Below are positions 43,566 through 52,831 of a stretch of 64,000 bases of DNA, in pieces. The stretch's first letter is position 1; each line of letters starts with the position of its first letter. Both the position numbers and the translations under genes were made by a program. Below the pieces are notes generated by a model. That model did not search any database and was not told the DNA's origin. It saw nothing but the letters and a program-made list of their open reading frames with translations. Source of the stretch: Kushneria phyllosphaerae (GTDB taxonomy: Bacteria > Pseudomonadota > Gammaproteobacteria > Pseudomonadales > Halomonadaceae); the NCBI RefSeq assembly GCF_900312995.1, contig NZ_ONZI01000001.1:434001-498000 (forward strand), in the 5' to 3' direction.

Positions 43566-43630
43566 GGCAGGGAAAGAAAAATTTCTGGCAAGAGCAAACA
43601 AGAACGGCGTGCTCATCGGGCGCAGATTGG
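43566..43630 (+). promoter_or_regulatory. Conserved leader block, second copy
   Basis: The second copy of the 65-bp block, starting 92 bases or so upstream of the second permease start. Substitutions relative to the first copy are scattered rather than clustered at every third base, so it is not evidently coding. Sequence between this block and the start codon is also alignable in part (the CCAACAA and ATGCTCGA segments). Confidence 0.7.
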
Positions 43631-43722
43631 CGTATCAGGAGGGGATGCCCGCGTGGGTATCCGCCAGCCGTTGGTATCCGCCAACAACCGTGCCGGATGT
43701 ATTTCGCAGAGGTCCTCTGATT

Positions 43723-45117
43723 ATGCTCGACATCATGAAGGCAAGATCAATGTCAGTGGCCGTCGCCCCGGTTCGACAGGCCATTGGCTTTAAAACCATG
43801 ATCGCGATCTGTGTGGGCTGCGTGGTCGTTCAGGGGGCCATGGCGTCGGCGCTGATGGGCTTTGGTCTCGGGGGCGTGAGCTTTCTGGCGGCCATGCTGG
43901 TGGCGGCCTTTTTTGCCCTGTGCAACGCCATGAGTTTTTCGGAACTCTCGTTGATGTATCCACAGGCCGGGACGCTGGCCACTTATACCCAGAAGGCGAT
44001 CGGTCATTTCCCGGCGATCGTCTCGGTCTTTTCAGGCTATGTCGTGGTGGCGATGTTCGGATTGTCCGCCGAGCTTTTGCTGGTGGATGCCCTGTTGCAG
44101 ACGCTGTTTCCTTCAATGTTGCCGCCACATCTGGTGCCGCTGCTGTTGCTGGCAGCACTGGCCATGCTCAATATGCTGGGCACGGATGTGTTTGCACGGC
44201 TTCAGAACGTATTCACCTTTGCCATGATTGCCGCGATTTTGCTGGTCGGTGCCACGGCGCTGATGCAGTCGCCCTCGCCGGAGGTGGTCCGAACGGCCGC
44301 CGGCATCAATTGGGGTGTCGGGGGCATCGTCGATGGCAGTTTTATCGGTCTGGTGGCGCTGGCCATGTGGATGTTTGTCGGCTGCGAGTTCATCTGTCCG
44401 ATGATCAATGACATCCGTCAGCCGGAAAAGCGCATCCCGCGGGCCATGTTCCTGTCGCTGGGTGTCATCCTGGTCCTGTTTACGCTGTTTTGCCTCGGGG
44501 CGGGCCGCTATCTCTCCAGCGAGACGCTGACCACCTCGCCCCTGCCCTATCTCGATCTGGTCGATGGCGTGTTCGGCAAGGCCGGGCTGATCCTTGCCAC
44601 CGTGATGGGACTGACCGCGACCTGCAGCACGGTCAACACGGTGCTGGCCTCGGTGCCGCGCATGCTGTCGGGCATGGCCGATAACGGCCAGGCCTTCAAA
44701 ATCATGGGCAGGATGCATTCGCGCTTTAATACCCCCTGGGTCGGCATCCTGTTTCTGGCCCTGATCGTTGCGATCCCCTTTTTGCTGGTCAAGCCGGACC
44801 ACATCGTCATCCTGCTGGTGGGCGCCTCAACGAGCTGGCTGCTCGCCTACATCGTGGCGCACATTGATGTCATCGTGCTGCGCCGGCGACGTCCCGAGCA
44901 TCGCCGCCCCTACCGCACGCCGTTTTATCCGGTGCCCCAGGTGCTGGGCATCCTTGGCATGGCCTATGTGGCGGCCAACGCCTCGCCCTCGCCCGACATG
45001 ACCCCCATGGTGTATACGCTGCTGGGCGTGGTGCTGGGGATGGTCAGCCTGATCGCCTTCGTGTGGGTCAAATTCAAAATGAAAAGAGGCCTGTTCGAGC
45101 CGGACATGGACGAATAG
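43723..45117 (+). CDS. APC-family amino acid/amine permease, second paralog
   Basis: A 464-residue permease highly similar along its whole length to the first paralog (for example GFGLGGVSFLAAMLVAAFFA and FICPMINDIRQPEKRIPRA). I chose ATG 43723 because it lines up with the first paralog's start (MLDIMKARSM versus MLETTKTVTM); the frame is open further upstream through the leader block but that part is not conserved as protein. Differences concentrate in helix 4 (MFGLSAELLLVDALL versus IFAIPAEFLLVDALL) and may alter substrate range. Closed by the terminator at 45149. Confidence 0.9.
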   Translation: MLDIMKARSMSVAVAPVRQAIGFKTMIAICVGCVVVQGAMASALMGFGLGGVSFLAAMLVAAFFALCNAMSFSELSLMYPQAGTLATYTQKAIGHFPAIVSVFSGYVVVAMFGLSAELLLVDALLQTLFPSMLPPHLVPLLLLAALAMLNMLGTDVFARLQNVFTFAMIAAILLVGATALMQSPSPEVVRTAAGINWGVGGIVDGSFIGLVALAMWMFVGCEFICPMINDIRQPEKRIPRAMFLSLGVILVLFTLFCLGAGRYLSSETLTTSPLPYLDLVDGVFGKAGLILATVMGLTATCSTVNTVLASVPRMLSGMADNGQAFKIMGRMHSRFNTPWVGILFLALIVAIPFLLVKPDHIVILLVGASTSWLLAYIVAHIDVIVLRRRRPEHRRPYRTPFYPVPQVLGILGMAYVAANASPSPDMTPMVYTLLGVVLGMVSLIAFVWVKFKMKRGLFEPDMDE

Positions 45118-45148
45118 GTGCAGGGCCGTATCGCCTGCAGTAGAAAAC

Positions 45149-45177
45149 GGGGCGCTTGTTATACAGCGCCCCTTTTT
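45149..45177 (+). terminator. Terminator after the permease pair
   Basis: GGGGCGC and GCGCCCC pair around a 10-base loop, followed by five T. It lies 31 bp past the second permease stop. Confidence 0.88.
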
Positions 45178-45242
45178 GCAGGTGTTACAGGTTTTGCAGG
45201 GGTTGACGGTGCTGAAGGGGTTGCAGGATTCCAGGACGTGTT

Positions 45243-46865
45243 TCAGGCGGCGCTGATCACCATGTCGGCGGCCTTTTCTGCCACGGCAATGGTCGGGGCG
45301 TTGGTGTTGCCGCCGGGCAGGGTCGGGAAGACCGAGCAGTCAATGACGCGCAGCCCGTCAACGCCATGGACCTTCAGCTCGGTATCGACCACCGAGTGTC
45401 TGGCATCCGCGCCCATGCGGCAGGTGCCCACCGGGTGATAGGTGGTCTTGCAGTACTGGCGGATGAAGGTTTCAAGCGCCTGCTGATTGTCAGCCATGTT
45501 CTGCGACATCAAATAGCGCGCCTCGGGGGGAGAAAAGACGTCGTCGATCGCGCCCGAGAGCGCCGGCGTATCAAGCAGCGCAAGCCCCGCGCGCAGCGAG
45601 CGCACCTGATGCTCAACATCCTCGGGGGCCTCGAGAAAGCGGGCGTCGATGGCCGCCGTTTTTGAACCACTCGGGCCTGTGAGGCGAACGTTGCCCCGCG
45701 AGACGGGACGCAGATGGCCGACCTTCAGCGTCAGGCCGTGGGTGCGCCCCAGGCCGATACCGTTGGGGTCGTCCCAGGTATCCAGCACCGGCATGAAGTG
45801 AATCTGGGTGTCGGCGCGTCCTTCTTTGGCGGTATCCAGAAAGGCGCCGCCTTCCAGTACGTTGGAGGTCATGAGGCCGCGGCGATGCAGGAGCCACTCG
45901 GCGCCGTGGCGCAGGGCTCGAAAACCGGCATCTTCACCGTACAGGGAGGTCGGATCCTTGAGGGTGGCATTGATCGACAGGTGCAGGTGGTCCTGCAGGT
46001 TGTCCCCGACCGGCAGGTCATGCAGGCACGTGATGCCCTGTTCACCAAGGTGGTCGCGGTGGCCGATGCCGGAGTTCATCAAAATCTTCGGGCTGCCGAT
46101 CGCGCCAGCGCTGACGATGACCTCGCGGCGGGCATGCAGGGTCATCTCCCCTTTTTTGGCATGGCGGGCCTGGATGCCTCTGGCCCGACCGCCTTCAATG
46201 ATGACCCGCTCGACGTCGGTATCGGACAGAATCGTCAGACGCGGATTCTGGCGTACCTCGCTCAGATAGGCCTTCGAGGTGCTGTAGCGTTCGCCGTTAA
46301 AGGTAGTGGTCTGGTAGTAGCCGACCCCTTCGGGGGCGTTGTCGTTGAAATCGTTGACGTAGGGCAGCCCACCCTCCTGACCGGCGCGCACGAACGTTTG
46401 GGTCAGCGGATGGCGGTAGCGGTTTTCGCTGACCTTCAGCGGGCCGTTATTGCCATGCAGGGGGCCGGCCAGCGATTCATTGCCCTCGCTTTTGATGAAA
46501 TACGGCAAAAGTGATCTGTAGCTCCAGCCAAGGCAGCCGTGGTCGGTTTCCCAGCCGTCATAGTCGCTGCAATGGCCGCGGATATAGATCATGCCGTTGA
46601 CCGAGCTGCTGCCGCCGATCAGCCGTCCCTGGGCGATCGACATGGCGCGATGGTGGGTCGCGGCGTGCGGAGTGGTCATGTAGGGCCAGGTACGGGTCGG
46701 AATGACCTTGCCGACCGCAGCGGGCATTCGAATCAGAAGCCCGGCATCCGACCCGCCGGCCTCGACCAGAAGGACCGAGGCCTCAAGGGTCTGGATCAGG
46801 CGGTGGGCAAGCACGCAGCCGGCCGAGCCGGCACCGATGATGATGTAATCGTAGTGATCCTGCAT
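45243..46865 (-). CDS. GMC-family FAD oxidoreductase (choline-dehydrogenase-like)
   Basis: A 540-residue flavoprotein of the glucose-methanol-choline family. FAD-binding signature YIIIGAGSAGCVLAHRL is at the N-terminus; GRLIGGSSSVNGMIYIRG and SAGAIGSPKILMNSGIG are PROSITE-type GMC motifs; the active-site His is in TTYHPVGTCRMG, and the C-terminus is PGGNTNAPTIAVAEKAADM. It oxidises an alcohol of unknown identity; members include BetA, AlkJ and polyethylene-glycol dehydrogenases. Start 46865 follows AGGGAGA; a longer frame (46883) has no ribosome site. It is convergent with the permeases, so not in their operon. Confidence 0.9.
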   Translation of the reverse strand: MQDHYDYIIIGAGSAGCVLAHRLIQTLEASVLLVEAGGSDAGLLIRMPAAVGKVIPTRTWPYMTTPHAATHHRAMSIAQGRLIGGSSSVNGMIYIRGHCSDYDGWETDHGCLGWSYRSLLPYFIKSEGNESLAGPLHGNNGPLKVSENRYRHPLTQTFVRAGQEGGLPYVNDFNDNAPEGVGYYQTTTFNGERYSTSKAYLSEVRQNPRLTILSDTDVERVIIEGGRARGIQARHAKKGEMTLHARREVIVSAGAIGSPKILMNSGIGHRDHLGEQGITCLHDLPVGDNLQDHLHLSINATLKDPTSLYGEDAGFRALRHGAEWLLHRRGLMTSNVLEGGAFLDTAKEGRADTQIHFMPVLDTWDDPNGIGLGRTHGLTLKVGHLRPVSRGNVRLTGPSGSKTAAIDARFLEAPEDVEHQVRSLRAGLALLDTPALSGAIDDVFSPPEARYLMSQNMADNQQALETFIRQYCKTTYHPVGTCRMGADARHSVVDTELKVHGVDGLRVIDCSVFPTLPGGNTNAPTIAVAEKAADMVISAA

Positions 46866-47065
46866 GTGATCTCCCTGACACATGACGATGCGCGTGGCGC
46901 GACAGGATCAGATTAAGAATCGGGCGAGTGGCTCAATTGACCGGCCATGACAGTTATTTGACCGTCACTGCCACGAGCCTGAAAGCGCCGCGCTATCCGG
47001 GGTATACAGGAGCTTCTTTGGTATAAGACGCCGCCATCGGGGCGCGTCAGAGGGTCTCCGAGGCG

Positions 47066-47506
47066 TCAGGGCTGATCGTCGGTGTCCAGCTTTTGAACTT
47101 CCTCGAGCAGGCTCATCAGGGTGCGGTATTTCTCCGGGCCGAGGCGCTGCTGAATGTTTTGATACTGGCGCATCATTTCATCCTTCATGCCTTCAAAAAG
47201 CTCGTTGCCTTTCGGGGTCAGGGTCACGCACAGGCGCCGCTGGTCGGTTTCGGGCTTCCAGCGACGCACCAGGCCGCTCTGCTCGAGACGCACCAGCACG
47301 CCGGTCAGGCTGGGGCGCAGGATGCAGGCCCGCTCGGCCAGCTGATAGCTTTCCAGCGTTTGCGCCTCGGCCTGGCAAAGAATGCGAATGACGCGCCACT
47401 GCTGCTCGGTGATGTTATTGCGATTGAGGTGAGGCCGGAAAAAATCCATGGCGGATTCACGGGCCTGAAGCAGTGCCAGAGTCAGGGAGGGGGTTGGGCG
47501 CGCCAT
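47066..47506 (-). CDS. hpaR: MarR-family regulator HpaR of homoprotocatechuate degradation
   Basis: A 146-residue MarR-type repressor. SLTLALLQARESAMDFFRPH, NNITEQQWRVIRIL and ERACILRPSLTGVLVRLEQS closely resemble HpaR of enteric bacteria. The ATG at 47506 gives the HpaR-like N-terminus MARPTPSLT and follows AAGG. In known systems it represses the meta-cleavage operon and is released by homoprotocatechuate or hydroxyphenylacetate. The operators at 62804 and 62894 fit, but its gene is 15 kb from them. It faces away from the plus-strand transport genes. Confidence 0.9.
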   Translation of the reverse strand: MARPTPSLTLALLQARESAMDFFRPHLNRNNITEQQWRVIRILCQAEAQTLESYQLAERACILRPSLTGVLVRLEQSGLVRRWKPETDQRRLCVTLTPKGNELFEGMKDEMMRQYQNIQQRLGPEKYRTLMSLLEEVQKLDTDDQP

Positions 47507-47855
47507 GTTCTGCCTTTTCAAAGGGTCGCCGGAAATGATCCGGTTGTGGTGATCAAGGGTATGTGCCGCTCGTGCGACAGGACAGGATGGACAGAAGAGT
47601 GCGACCTCCAGGTGACCTGCCGCGAGAGGCGTGTAAAAGCGGTCTGTCGTGGGAAGTTGACCATATCATACTCGCCGGCCCGGGCCATATGCCCGCCGCT
47701 GAGGCGTTCTGGCGGCAGACAGTGCGGTGTGCCGATTCGGAGGCATGGCCTAACGTTGCATCGGCAGGCAAGGGGTTTCGCGCTAGATTGGCGGTGGCGA
47801 GGGAGCGCCTGACTATCACGGAAATCGATACCGATCGTGGAACGAGGATGGGTTC
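47507..47855. other. Divergent gap between hpaR and the AraC gene
   Basis: This 349-bp stretch must hold the promoters of hpaR and of the AraC regulator. I see no coding sequence and no copy of the HpaR-like palindrome found at 62804. A GC-rich imperfect dyad lies at about 47680-47700 (GCCGGCCCGGGCC). Confidence 0.5.
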
Positions 47856-48836
47856 ATGGGCGTTCAAAAGAAAGATCGACTCTCGCCGGTAGTGCTGTCC
47901 GGGCTGTCCTGTCATCACACCTGCAGCATCCAGCAGCATGTCGAGAACTACCAGGGCTGGGACCTGCAGCTCATGCAGCTCTCACAGGGGCGTTTTGAAG
48001 GCCGGGTGACACACTTTGAGCTGGAAGGGTTGCACCTGGTGCGTGATCACGCCAGTCAGGCGCTGCTCAAGCGCGGCGGGCTCGACAGCACGACCGTTGG
48101 CTTCAGCTTTCCGCTTTCCAGGCCCGATGATCCGCTGATCTGCCAGGGGCGGCGCTACGCCCATGCCGGCGTGCTGGCCGTCATGGGCGATAATCTGCCG
48201 GAGGTGCGCGTCGCGGCCAATCTGGATCTGCTCTCCCTGAGCCTGGACTATCAGAAACTGGCAATTCTGTCCGGCGAGGCCCGGGAGGTCATGGACAGCC
48301 TGCGCGCCGGGCCGGGCTATCTACCGGCGGCCTCGGGCTATCAGGCACTGACGCTGTTGTTTGATCTGGCCTGTCAGTGGCTGACGCTGCGCCCCGAGCT
48401 GGTGTGCCGTTCGGCATTGCGTGATGCCTTTCTGGGCCATGTCCTTGATATCGTGGAGCGCGGTCCGGTGGAGCGGATGACCCCGTCGGTGCGAAAGCGC
48501 GTGGTGGACCGTGCCCGGGAGGTGATCGATGCCCAGGATGGTGAGCCCATTGCCATCCCTTCCGTCTGTCATCGCATCGGTGTCAGCCGGCGCAAGCTGC
48601 AGTACTGCTTTCAGGAGTATCTGGGCATCAGCCCGGCCAGCTATGTACGCCTGGTCCGGCTCAACGCCATTCACCGCACGCTGGCCCGCGGTGACGCCCT
48701 GCACGTGCAGGATGAAGCCGTACGGTGGGGCTTTTTCCATCTCGGCCATTTTGCGCTGGAGTATCGACGCCTGTTTGGCGAGCGGCCATCGCAGACCCTG
48801 CAGCGTGGCCGACAAAATCCTGCCGAATCCGGATAA
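47856..48836 (+). CDS. AraC-family regulator, EutR-like
   Basis: A 326-residue regulator: an N-terminal effector domain of about 215 residues and a C-terminal AraC/XylS double HTH (IAIPSVCHRIGVSRRKLQYC, FQEYLGISPASYVRLVRLNA, then AVRWGFFHLGHFALEYRRLF). The helix FHLGHFALEYRRLFGE is the usual second HTH. It stands just upstream of the SphA-like, MFS and amidase genes, reading the same way, so it probably activates them. The effector is likely an aromatic compound. Confidence 0.88.
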   Translation: MGVQKKDRLSPVVLSGLSCHHTCSIQQHVENYQGWDLQLMQLSQGRFEGRVTHFELEGLHLVRDHASQALLKRGGLDSTTVGFSFPLSRPDDPLICQGRRYAHAGVLAVMGDNLPEVRVAANLDLLSLSLDYQKLAILSGEAREVMDSLRAGPGYLPAASGYQALTLLFDLACQWLTLRPELVCRSALRDAFLGHVLDIVERGPVERMTPSVRKRVVDRAREVIDAQDGEPIAIPSVCHRIGVSRRKLQYCFQEYLGISPASYVRLVRLNAIHRTLARGDALHVQDEAVRWGFFHLGHFALEYRRLFGERPSQTLQRGRQNPAESG

Positions 48837-48894
48837 CGGCCTCGTCCCGGGGCGACATAAGCTGGTGCACCACACTGTGATGACAAGGTGCACA

Positions 48895-49818
48895 ATGAAA
48901 AAAATAGTCCCTGTCTGTCTCGCGCTGGCCGGTATGGCCTGCGCTGCTTCATCCTCTGCCACCGAAGGCGGTGCCCCCACCACGCCGATGGGGACCTACG
49001 AGTTCGGTTCCGGCTTTCTACCACCCACGACCCCGAACGGAACGTTCGGCCTGCGCACGGCCTATTACACGACCGACGACCTGCGCACCAGCGGCGGCAG
49101 GAAATCGCCCAATGACTTCTCTCTCGACGTGCTTTCGGTCGGTGTCGCCTATATCCGCATGACGGACCAGATGCTGTTCGGCGCGCGCTATGGCTTCGGC
49201 GGCGTGTTGCCCTTTTTCGACATGAGGGCCTCGCTGGACGTCAAGGCCGGCGGCCGTACCGTGTTTCAGGACGACGCCCACGTGCTGGCACAGGCCGATG
49301 TTCAGGTCATGCCGATCATGCTGGCATGGCAGCCCGCGCCGAACATGGGGGTCAGCGCCCAGTTCCAGATACAGGCCCCCACCGGGGAGTACGAACAGGA
49401 TCGGCTGATCAACCCGGGGCTCAACCACTGGACCTTCTCGCCCATCGTGGGCTTTACCTACGTCACCGACGGCGGTCTGGAGTTCTCGACCCTGTCCCAG
49501 CTCGATTTCAATACCCGCAATACCGACACTGACTATCGCAGCGGCGTGGAGTATCGCAACGAGTTCGCCATCGGTCAGCACGTCGATGCCTGGACGCTCG
49601 GGCTGGGCGGGTATTACTACGACCAGATCAGTGACGACAAGAGCCCCAACCTGGTGTCGGAGGATGGCAATCAGGCCCGTGTCTGGGCGGCCGGTCCGGC
49701 CATCAGCTTCCTGTCGCCCGGTCTGCCGGCCGTCTGGTTTCACGTCTACAAGGAATTTGACGCCGAGAACCGCACCGAAGGCTATAACGCGGCCGTGCGC
49801 GTCGCCTACAGCTTCTAG
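48895..49818 (+). CDS. Outer-membrane SphA-family protein of aromatic degradation loci
   Basis: A 307-residue beta-barrel-type protein with a signal peptide (MKKIVPVCLALAGMACAASS, cleaved near SSATE). GTYEFGSGFLPPTTPNGTFG, GFTYVTDGGLEFSTLSQLDF, EYRNEFAIGQH and the final aromatic residue (AVRVAYSF) are typical of the COG4313 family found beside phenol and aromatic catabolic genes, thought to aid uptake across the outer membrane. The ATG at 48895 follows AAGG. It is 8 bp from the MFS gene, so they form an uptake pair. Confidence 0.85.
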   Translation: MKKIVPVCLALAGMACAASSSATEGGAPTTPMGTYEFGSGFLPPTTPNGTFGLRTAYYTTDDLRTSGGRKSPNDFSLDVLSVGVAYIRMTDQMLFGARYGFGGVLPFFDMRASLDVKAGGRTVFQDDAHVLAQADVQVMPIMLAWQPAPNMGVSAQFQIQAPTGEYEQDRLINPGLNHWTFSPIVGFTYVTDGGLEFSTLSQLDFNTRNTDTDYRSGVEYRNEFAIGQHVDAWTLGLGGYYYDQISDDKSPNLVSEDGNQARVWAAGPAISFLSPGLPAVWFHVYKEFDAENRTEGYNAAVRVAYSF

Positions 49819-49826
49819 GAGGCATC

Positions 49827-51053
49827 ATGACAACGACACCTGTACATCGTCAGGCCGGCGCGCGTGAGGGCGCCATCCTGCTTTTGGGCAGCAGTCTGAC
49901 CATTGTGGGGTCGGTCATGGTGGCGCCGGTACTGCCGCGCATGATCGAGGCCTTTGCGCCGACAAACCCGCAGGCCCCGCTGTGGGTGCCGCTGGCGATT
50001 ACCGGCCCGGCGCTGGCGATCGCCCTGTTTGCACCGCTGGCCGGATGGCTGGCCGATCGTTTCGGCCGCAAGCGCATGCTGATGGTGGCCACGCTGTGTT
50101 ACGCCCTGCTGGGCGCCCTGCCGGCGTTGCTGGACGGGCTGACGGCCATCGTGGGCGTGCGGCTGCTCTTCGGACTGGCCGAGGCCATGGTCATGACCGT
50201 GTGCGCCACGATGATTGCCGATTACTGGCAGGGCGAGCAGCGCCTGAAATACGTTAATCGCCAGGTCGTGACCATCGCCGTGGTCGGCGCTGTCTTCTTC
50301 GTCATTGGCGGCATGCTTGGCGAGCACTCCTGGCGCCTGCCGTTTTATCTCTATCTGCTGCCCCTGCTGCTGCTGCCGTTCATGGCGCGCATTCTGTGGG
50401 AGCCGGCCATATCACGCACGCCACCGGTACAGACCTCGCCACAGGCGACACCGGCCTTGCCGGACCGAGTGAACATGACCGCTCTTCTGGCCGGCTATCT
50501 GCTGGTCGGCATCGGCATGGTGATGAGCTTTGTGGTGCCGGTACAGGCGCCCGTCTTGCTGGTCCAGCTGGGCGTGACCTCCACCACCCTGATCGGGCTG
50601 GCCACCGGCACCGGGCTTCTGGCCTCGCTGGTCGGTGCGCTGATGTGGCCGCTGGTCCGGCGCACCCTGGGCGTGCGGGGCTGCAATGCACTGCTGCTGC
50701 TTTTGGGGTCGGCCGGGCTGATCGGTCTGGCGCTGGCACAGAGCTATGCCACGGTGCTGGTGTCGATCGTGATCCACGGTATTGGCATGGGCATGCTGGT
50801 GCCCAACGCCATGGCGCCGGTCATGAACGCATTGACCCCGACCCATCGCGGGCGGGGCATGGGCTTTTTTACCGCCTTTCTCTATCTGGGTCAGTTCATC
50901 AGCCCGCTGGTGATCGGCCTTGCCGCCTCGCTGGCCGGTGGCCTGACCAACGGTATTCTCGCCCTTGCCGGGCTGGTGGCGCTTTATGCCGCCATCTGGG
51001 GACTGGGCGCCTTTTTCAGGCGCCAGCCCCTGGCGAACGCTTCTCCCCTGTAG
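49827..51053 (+). CDS. MFS transporter, probably for an aromatic acid or amide
   Basis: A 408-residue inner-membrane carrier with 12 predicted helices. WLADRFGRKRMLMVA is the MFS loop 2-3 motif, and GIGMGMLVPNAMAPVMNA is a late helix of the drug/acid transporter type. Start ATG 49827 follows TAGGAGG. It lies between the SphA-like outer-membrane gene (8 bp) and the amidase (16 bp). The context suggests import of the amidase substrate or its product; export cannot be excluded from sequence. Confidence 0.87.
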   Translation: MTTTPVHRQAGAREGAILLLGSSLTIVGSVMVAPVLPRMIEAFAPTNPQAPLWVPLAITGPALAIALFAPLAGWLADRFGRKRMLMVATLCYALLGALPALLDGLTAIVGVRLLFGLAEAMVMTVCATMIADYWQGEQRLKYVNRQVVTIAVVGAVFFVIGGMLGEHSWRLPFYLYLLPLLLLPFMARILWEPAISRTPPVQTSPQATPALPDRVNMTALLAGYLLVGIGMVMSFVVPVQAPVLLVQLGVTSTTLIGLATGTGLLASLVGALMWPLVRRTLGVRGCNALLLLLGSAGLIGLALAQSYATVLVSIVIHGIGMGMLVPNAMAPVMNALTPTHRGRGMGFFTAFLYLGQFISPLVIGLAASLAGGLTNGILALAGLVALYAAIWGLGAFFRRQPLANASPL

Positions 51054-51069
51054 TTTCAGGAGCATCATC

Positions 51070-52515
51070 ATGAGCCATGAACTTCATCATCTGCTGGATT
51101 CCCATGACGGCATTGCGCTGGGCGAGCGCGTCAATGCCGGCGACATCTCCCGTGAAGCACTTCTTGAGGCTGCCATCGAGCGGCTGGAGCGGGTCGAGCC
51201 AAGCCTCAATGCTGTAGTGGATCGCCTTTATGAGTCAGCTCGTGAGGAGAGTCGTCAGCCACAGCCCTCCGGCCGGTTGTTTGCCGGCGTGCCCACGCTG
51301 GTCAAGGATCTCTTCTCGCCGCTCAAGGGTGCGCGGATGACGCAGGGCTCGATCGTCGGCGGTGACGTCAGGGCCGAATTTGATGCCGAGGCCGTGGCGC
51401 GGTTGCGCCGTGCAGGCTGTCTGTTGATGGGCACCAGCACCTCGCCGGAATTTGGCACTTCCTACACCACCGAATCCACCCGCCACGGCGCCACGCGCAA
51501 CCCCTGGGATCTCGAGCGCAGTACGGGCGGGTCCAGCGGTGGGGCTGCAGCGCTGGTGGCGGCGCGGGTGGTGCCTTTTGCCCATGGCAACGACGGCGGG
51601 GGCTCGCTGCGGGTGCCGGCGTCGTGCTGTGGGGTGTTTGGCTTCAAGCCGAGTCGTGGGCTGATGCCCTCGGGGCCGATGGCCGGCGAAGGCTGGGGCG
51701 GCATGGGCACCTCTCACGCCATTACGCGCTCGGTGCGCGATAGTGCCGCCCTGCTGGACGCTACCGCCGGCATCGATCTGGGCGCGCCCTACGCGGCACC
51801 CGTCAGTACCTTTTCCGCTCTGGAGGCCACCCGGCGTGATCCCGGCGCGCTGCGCATTGGCGTGATTGAGGGGCCCGAGCTGTCGCCGGAGGCGGCCAAA
51901 GTGGCCCGGCAGACGGCAGCGCTGTGCGAGTCGCTCGGGCATCGGGTCGAGCGGGTGACCCTGCCGCTGGAATGGGACGAGCTGTATCAGCGCTGTTTTG
52001 ATGTGATCGGCCCCAGCACCCAGGAGCTGCTCGATACGATCGGGCGCATGCGTGGCCAGCCGGTCACGGAGGAGGAGATCGAGCCTCGCACGCGGGTCAT
52101 GCTGCGTGAGCGCGGCCATATCGATGCCACGCAATACGTCTCGGCGATCAACTATATCCATGCACTGGGCCGCAAAATCGCGACCACCCAGCTGGAATTT
52201 GATGTGCTGCTCTCGCCAACGCTGGCACGCAAGCCGCCGGTCATCGGCACGCTCGACGCCTTCGATGACACACTCTCGCTGGATGAAATCATCCACGCCT
52301 TTCACAGCTACTGCCCGTTCACGGCGCTTTACAATGCCACCGGTCAGCCCGCCATGTCGGTACCGCTTTACTGGACCGATGACGGTCTGCCGCTGGGCAG
52401 CCATTTCGCGGGTCGTTTTGGAGAAGAGAATCTTTTGTTCTCGCTGGCCGCGCAGCTGGAGCGCGCCCAGCCCTGGGCCGCACGCGTGCCTGGGATCAAT
52501 GCCTGCCTGAGCTGA
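51070..52515 (+). CDS. Amidase-signature family amidohydrolase
   Basis: A 481-residue hydrolase with the Ser-cisSer-Lys triad: Lys in [10 protein letters not shown] (residue about 80), cis-Ser and Ser in [17 protein letters not shown] (about 155-162), and the surrounding [19 protein letters not shown]. Such enzymes split amides to acid and ammonia. In this setting the substrate may be an aryl acetamide, giving hydroxyphenylacetate for the nearby pathway. The start ATG 51070 follows CAGGAG; a longer open frame overlaps the MFS gene. Last gene of the araC-sphA-MFS-amidase set. Confidence 0.9.
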   Translation: MSHELHHLLDSHDGIALGERVNAGDISREALLEAAIERLERVEPSLNAVVDRLYESAREESRQPQPSGRLFAGVPTLVKDLFSPLKGARMTQGSIVGGDVRAEFDAEAVARLRRAGCLLMGTSTSPEFGTSYTTESTRHGATRNPWDLERSTGGSSGGAAALVAARVVPFAHGNDGGGSLRVPASCCGVFGFKPSRGLMPSGPMAGEGWGGMGTSHAITRSVRDSAALLDATAGIDLGAPYAAPVSTFSALEATRRDPGALRIGVIEGPELSPEAAKVARQTAALCESLGHRVERVTLPLEWDELYQRCFDVIGPSTQELLDTIGRMRGQPVTEEEIEPRTRVMLRERGHIDATQYVSAINYIHALGRKIATTQLEFDVLLSPTLARKPPVIGTLDAFDDTLSLDEIIHAFHSYCPFTALYNATGQPAMSVPLYWTDDGLPLGSHFAGRFGEENLLFSLAAQLERAQPWAARVPGINACLS

Positions 52516-52550
52516 CAGCGCCCTTGCTGCCCGAATCCTGCGTTATTACT

Positions 52551-52589
52551 CCCCGGGCCACGCTCGGGGGGTGATTCTTCCTTTCTTAT
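52551..52589 (+). terminator. Probable terminator after the amidase
   Basis: CCCCGGGC-CAC-GCTCGGGG pairs over eight bases with one G-T wobble. The tail is pyrimidine-rich (TTCTTCCTTTCTT) rather than pure T. The remainder of the gap up to 52831 shows no gene; it holds the promoter of the amidohydrolase. Confidence 0.5.
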
Positions 52590-52831
52590 CCGTCAAGCCG
52601 GGCTCGCAATGACCGGCATCAGGCAGGCAGCATCAAAAGCCTGGCAGGCTCGTCCAGGACGTCCCTTCCCGTTCGATCAAGCATGCTGAAGGGGGCCCGG
52701 CCACCGTGTTGTCATGTGTCCCATCGATCCCCCTTAAAGATGTCCTCCTCGCGCGGTGCTCCGTTGACCCATTCTGCGACGTCGAGGCGCTGACACAACC
52801 ATACGGTGTATACGAAAGGGGGATGGGAAAC

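Noticed and set aside
43549..43722. N-terminal extension of the second permease
   Set aside because: The open frame runs through the conserved leader block. The first paralog has no matching extension, so it is untranslated.
48529..48894. N-terminal extension of the SphA-like protein into the AraC gene
   Set aside because: The frame is open upstream, but it overlaps the AraC coding region and would hide the signal peptide that begins at 48895.
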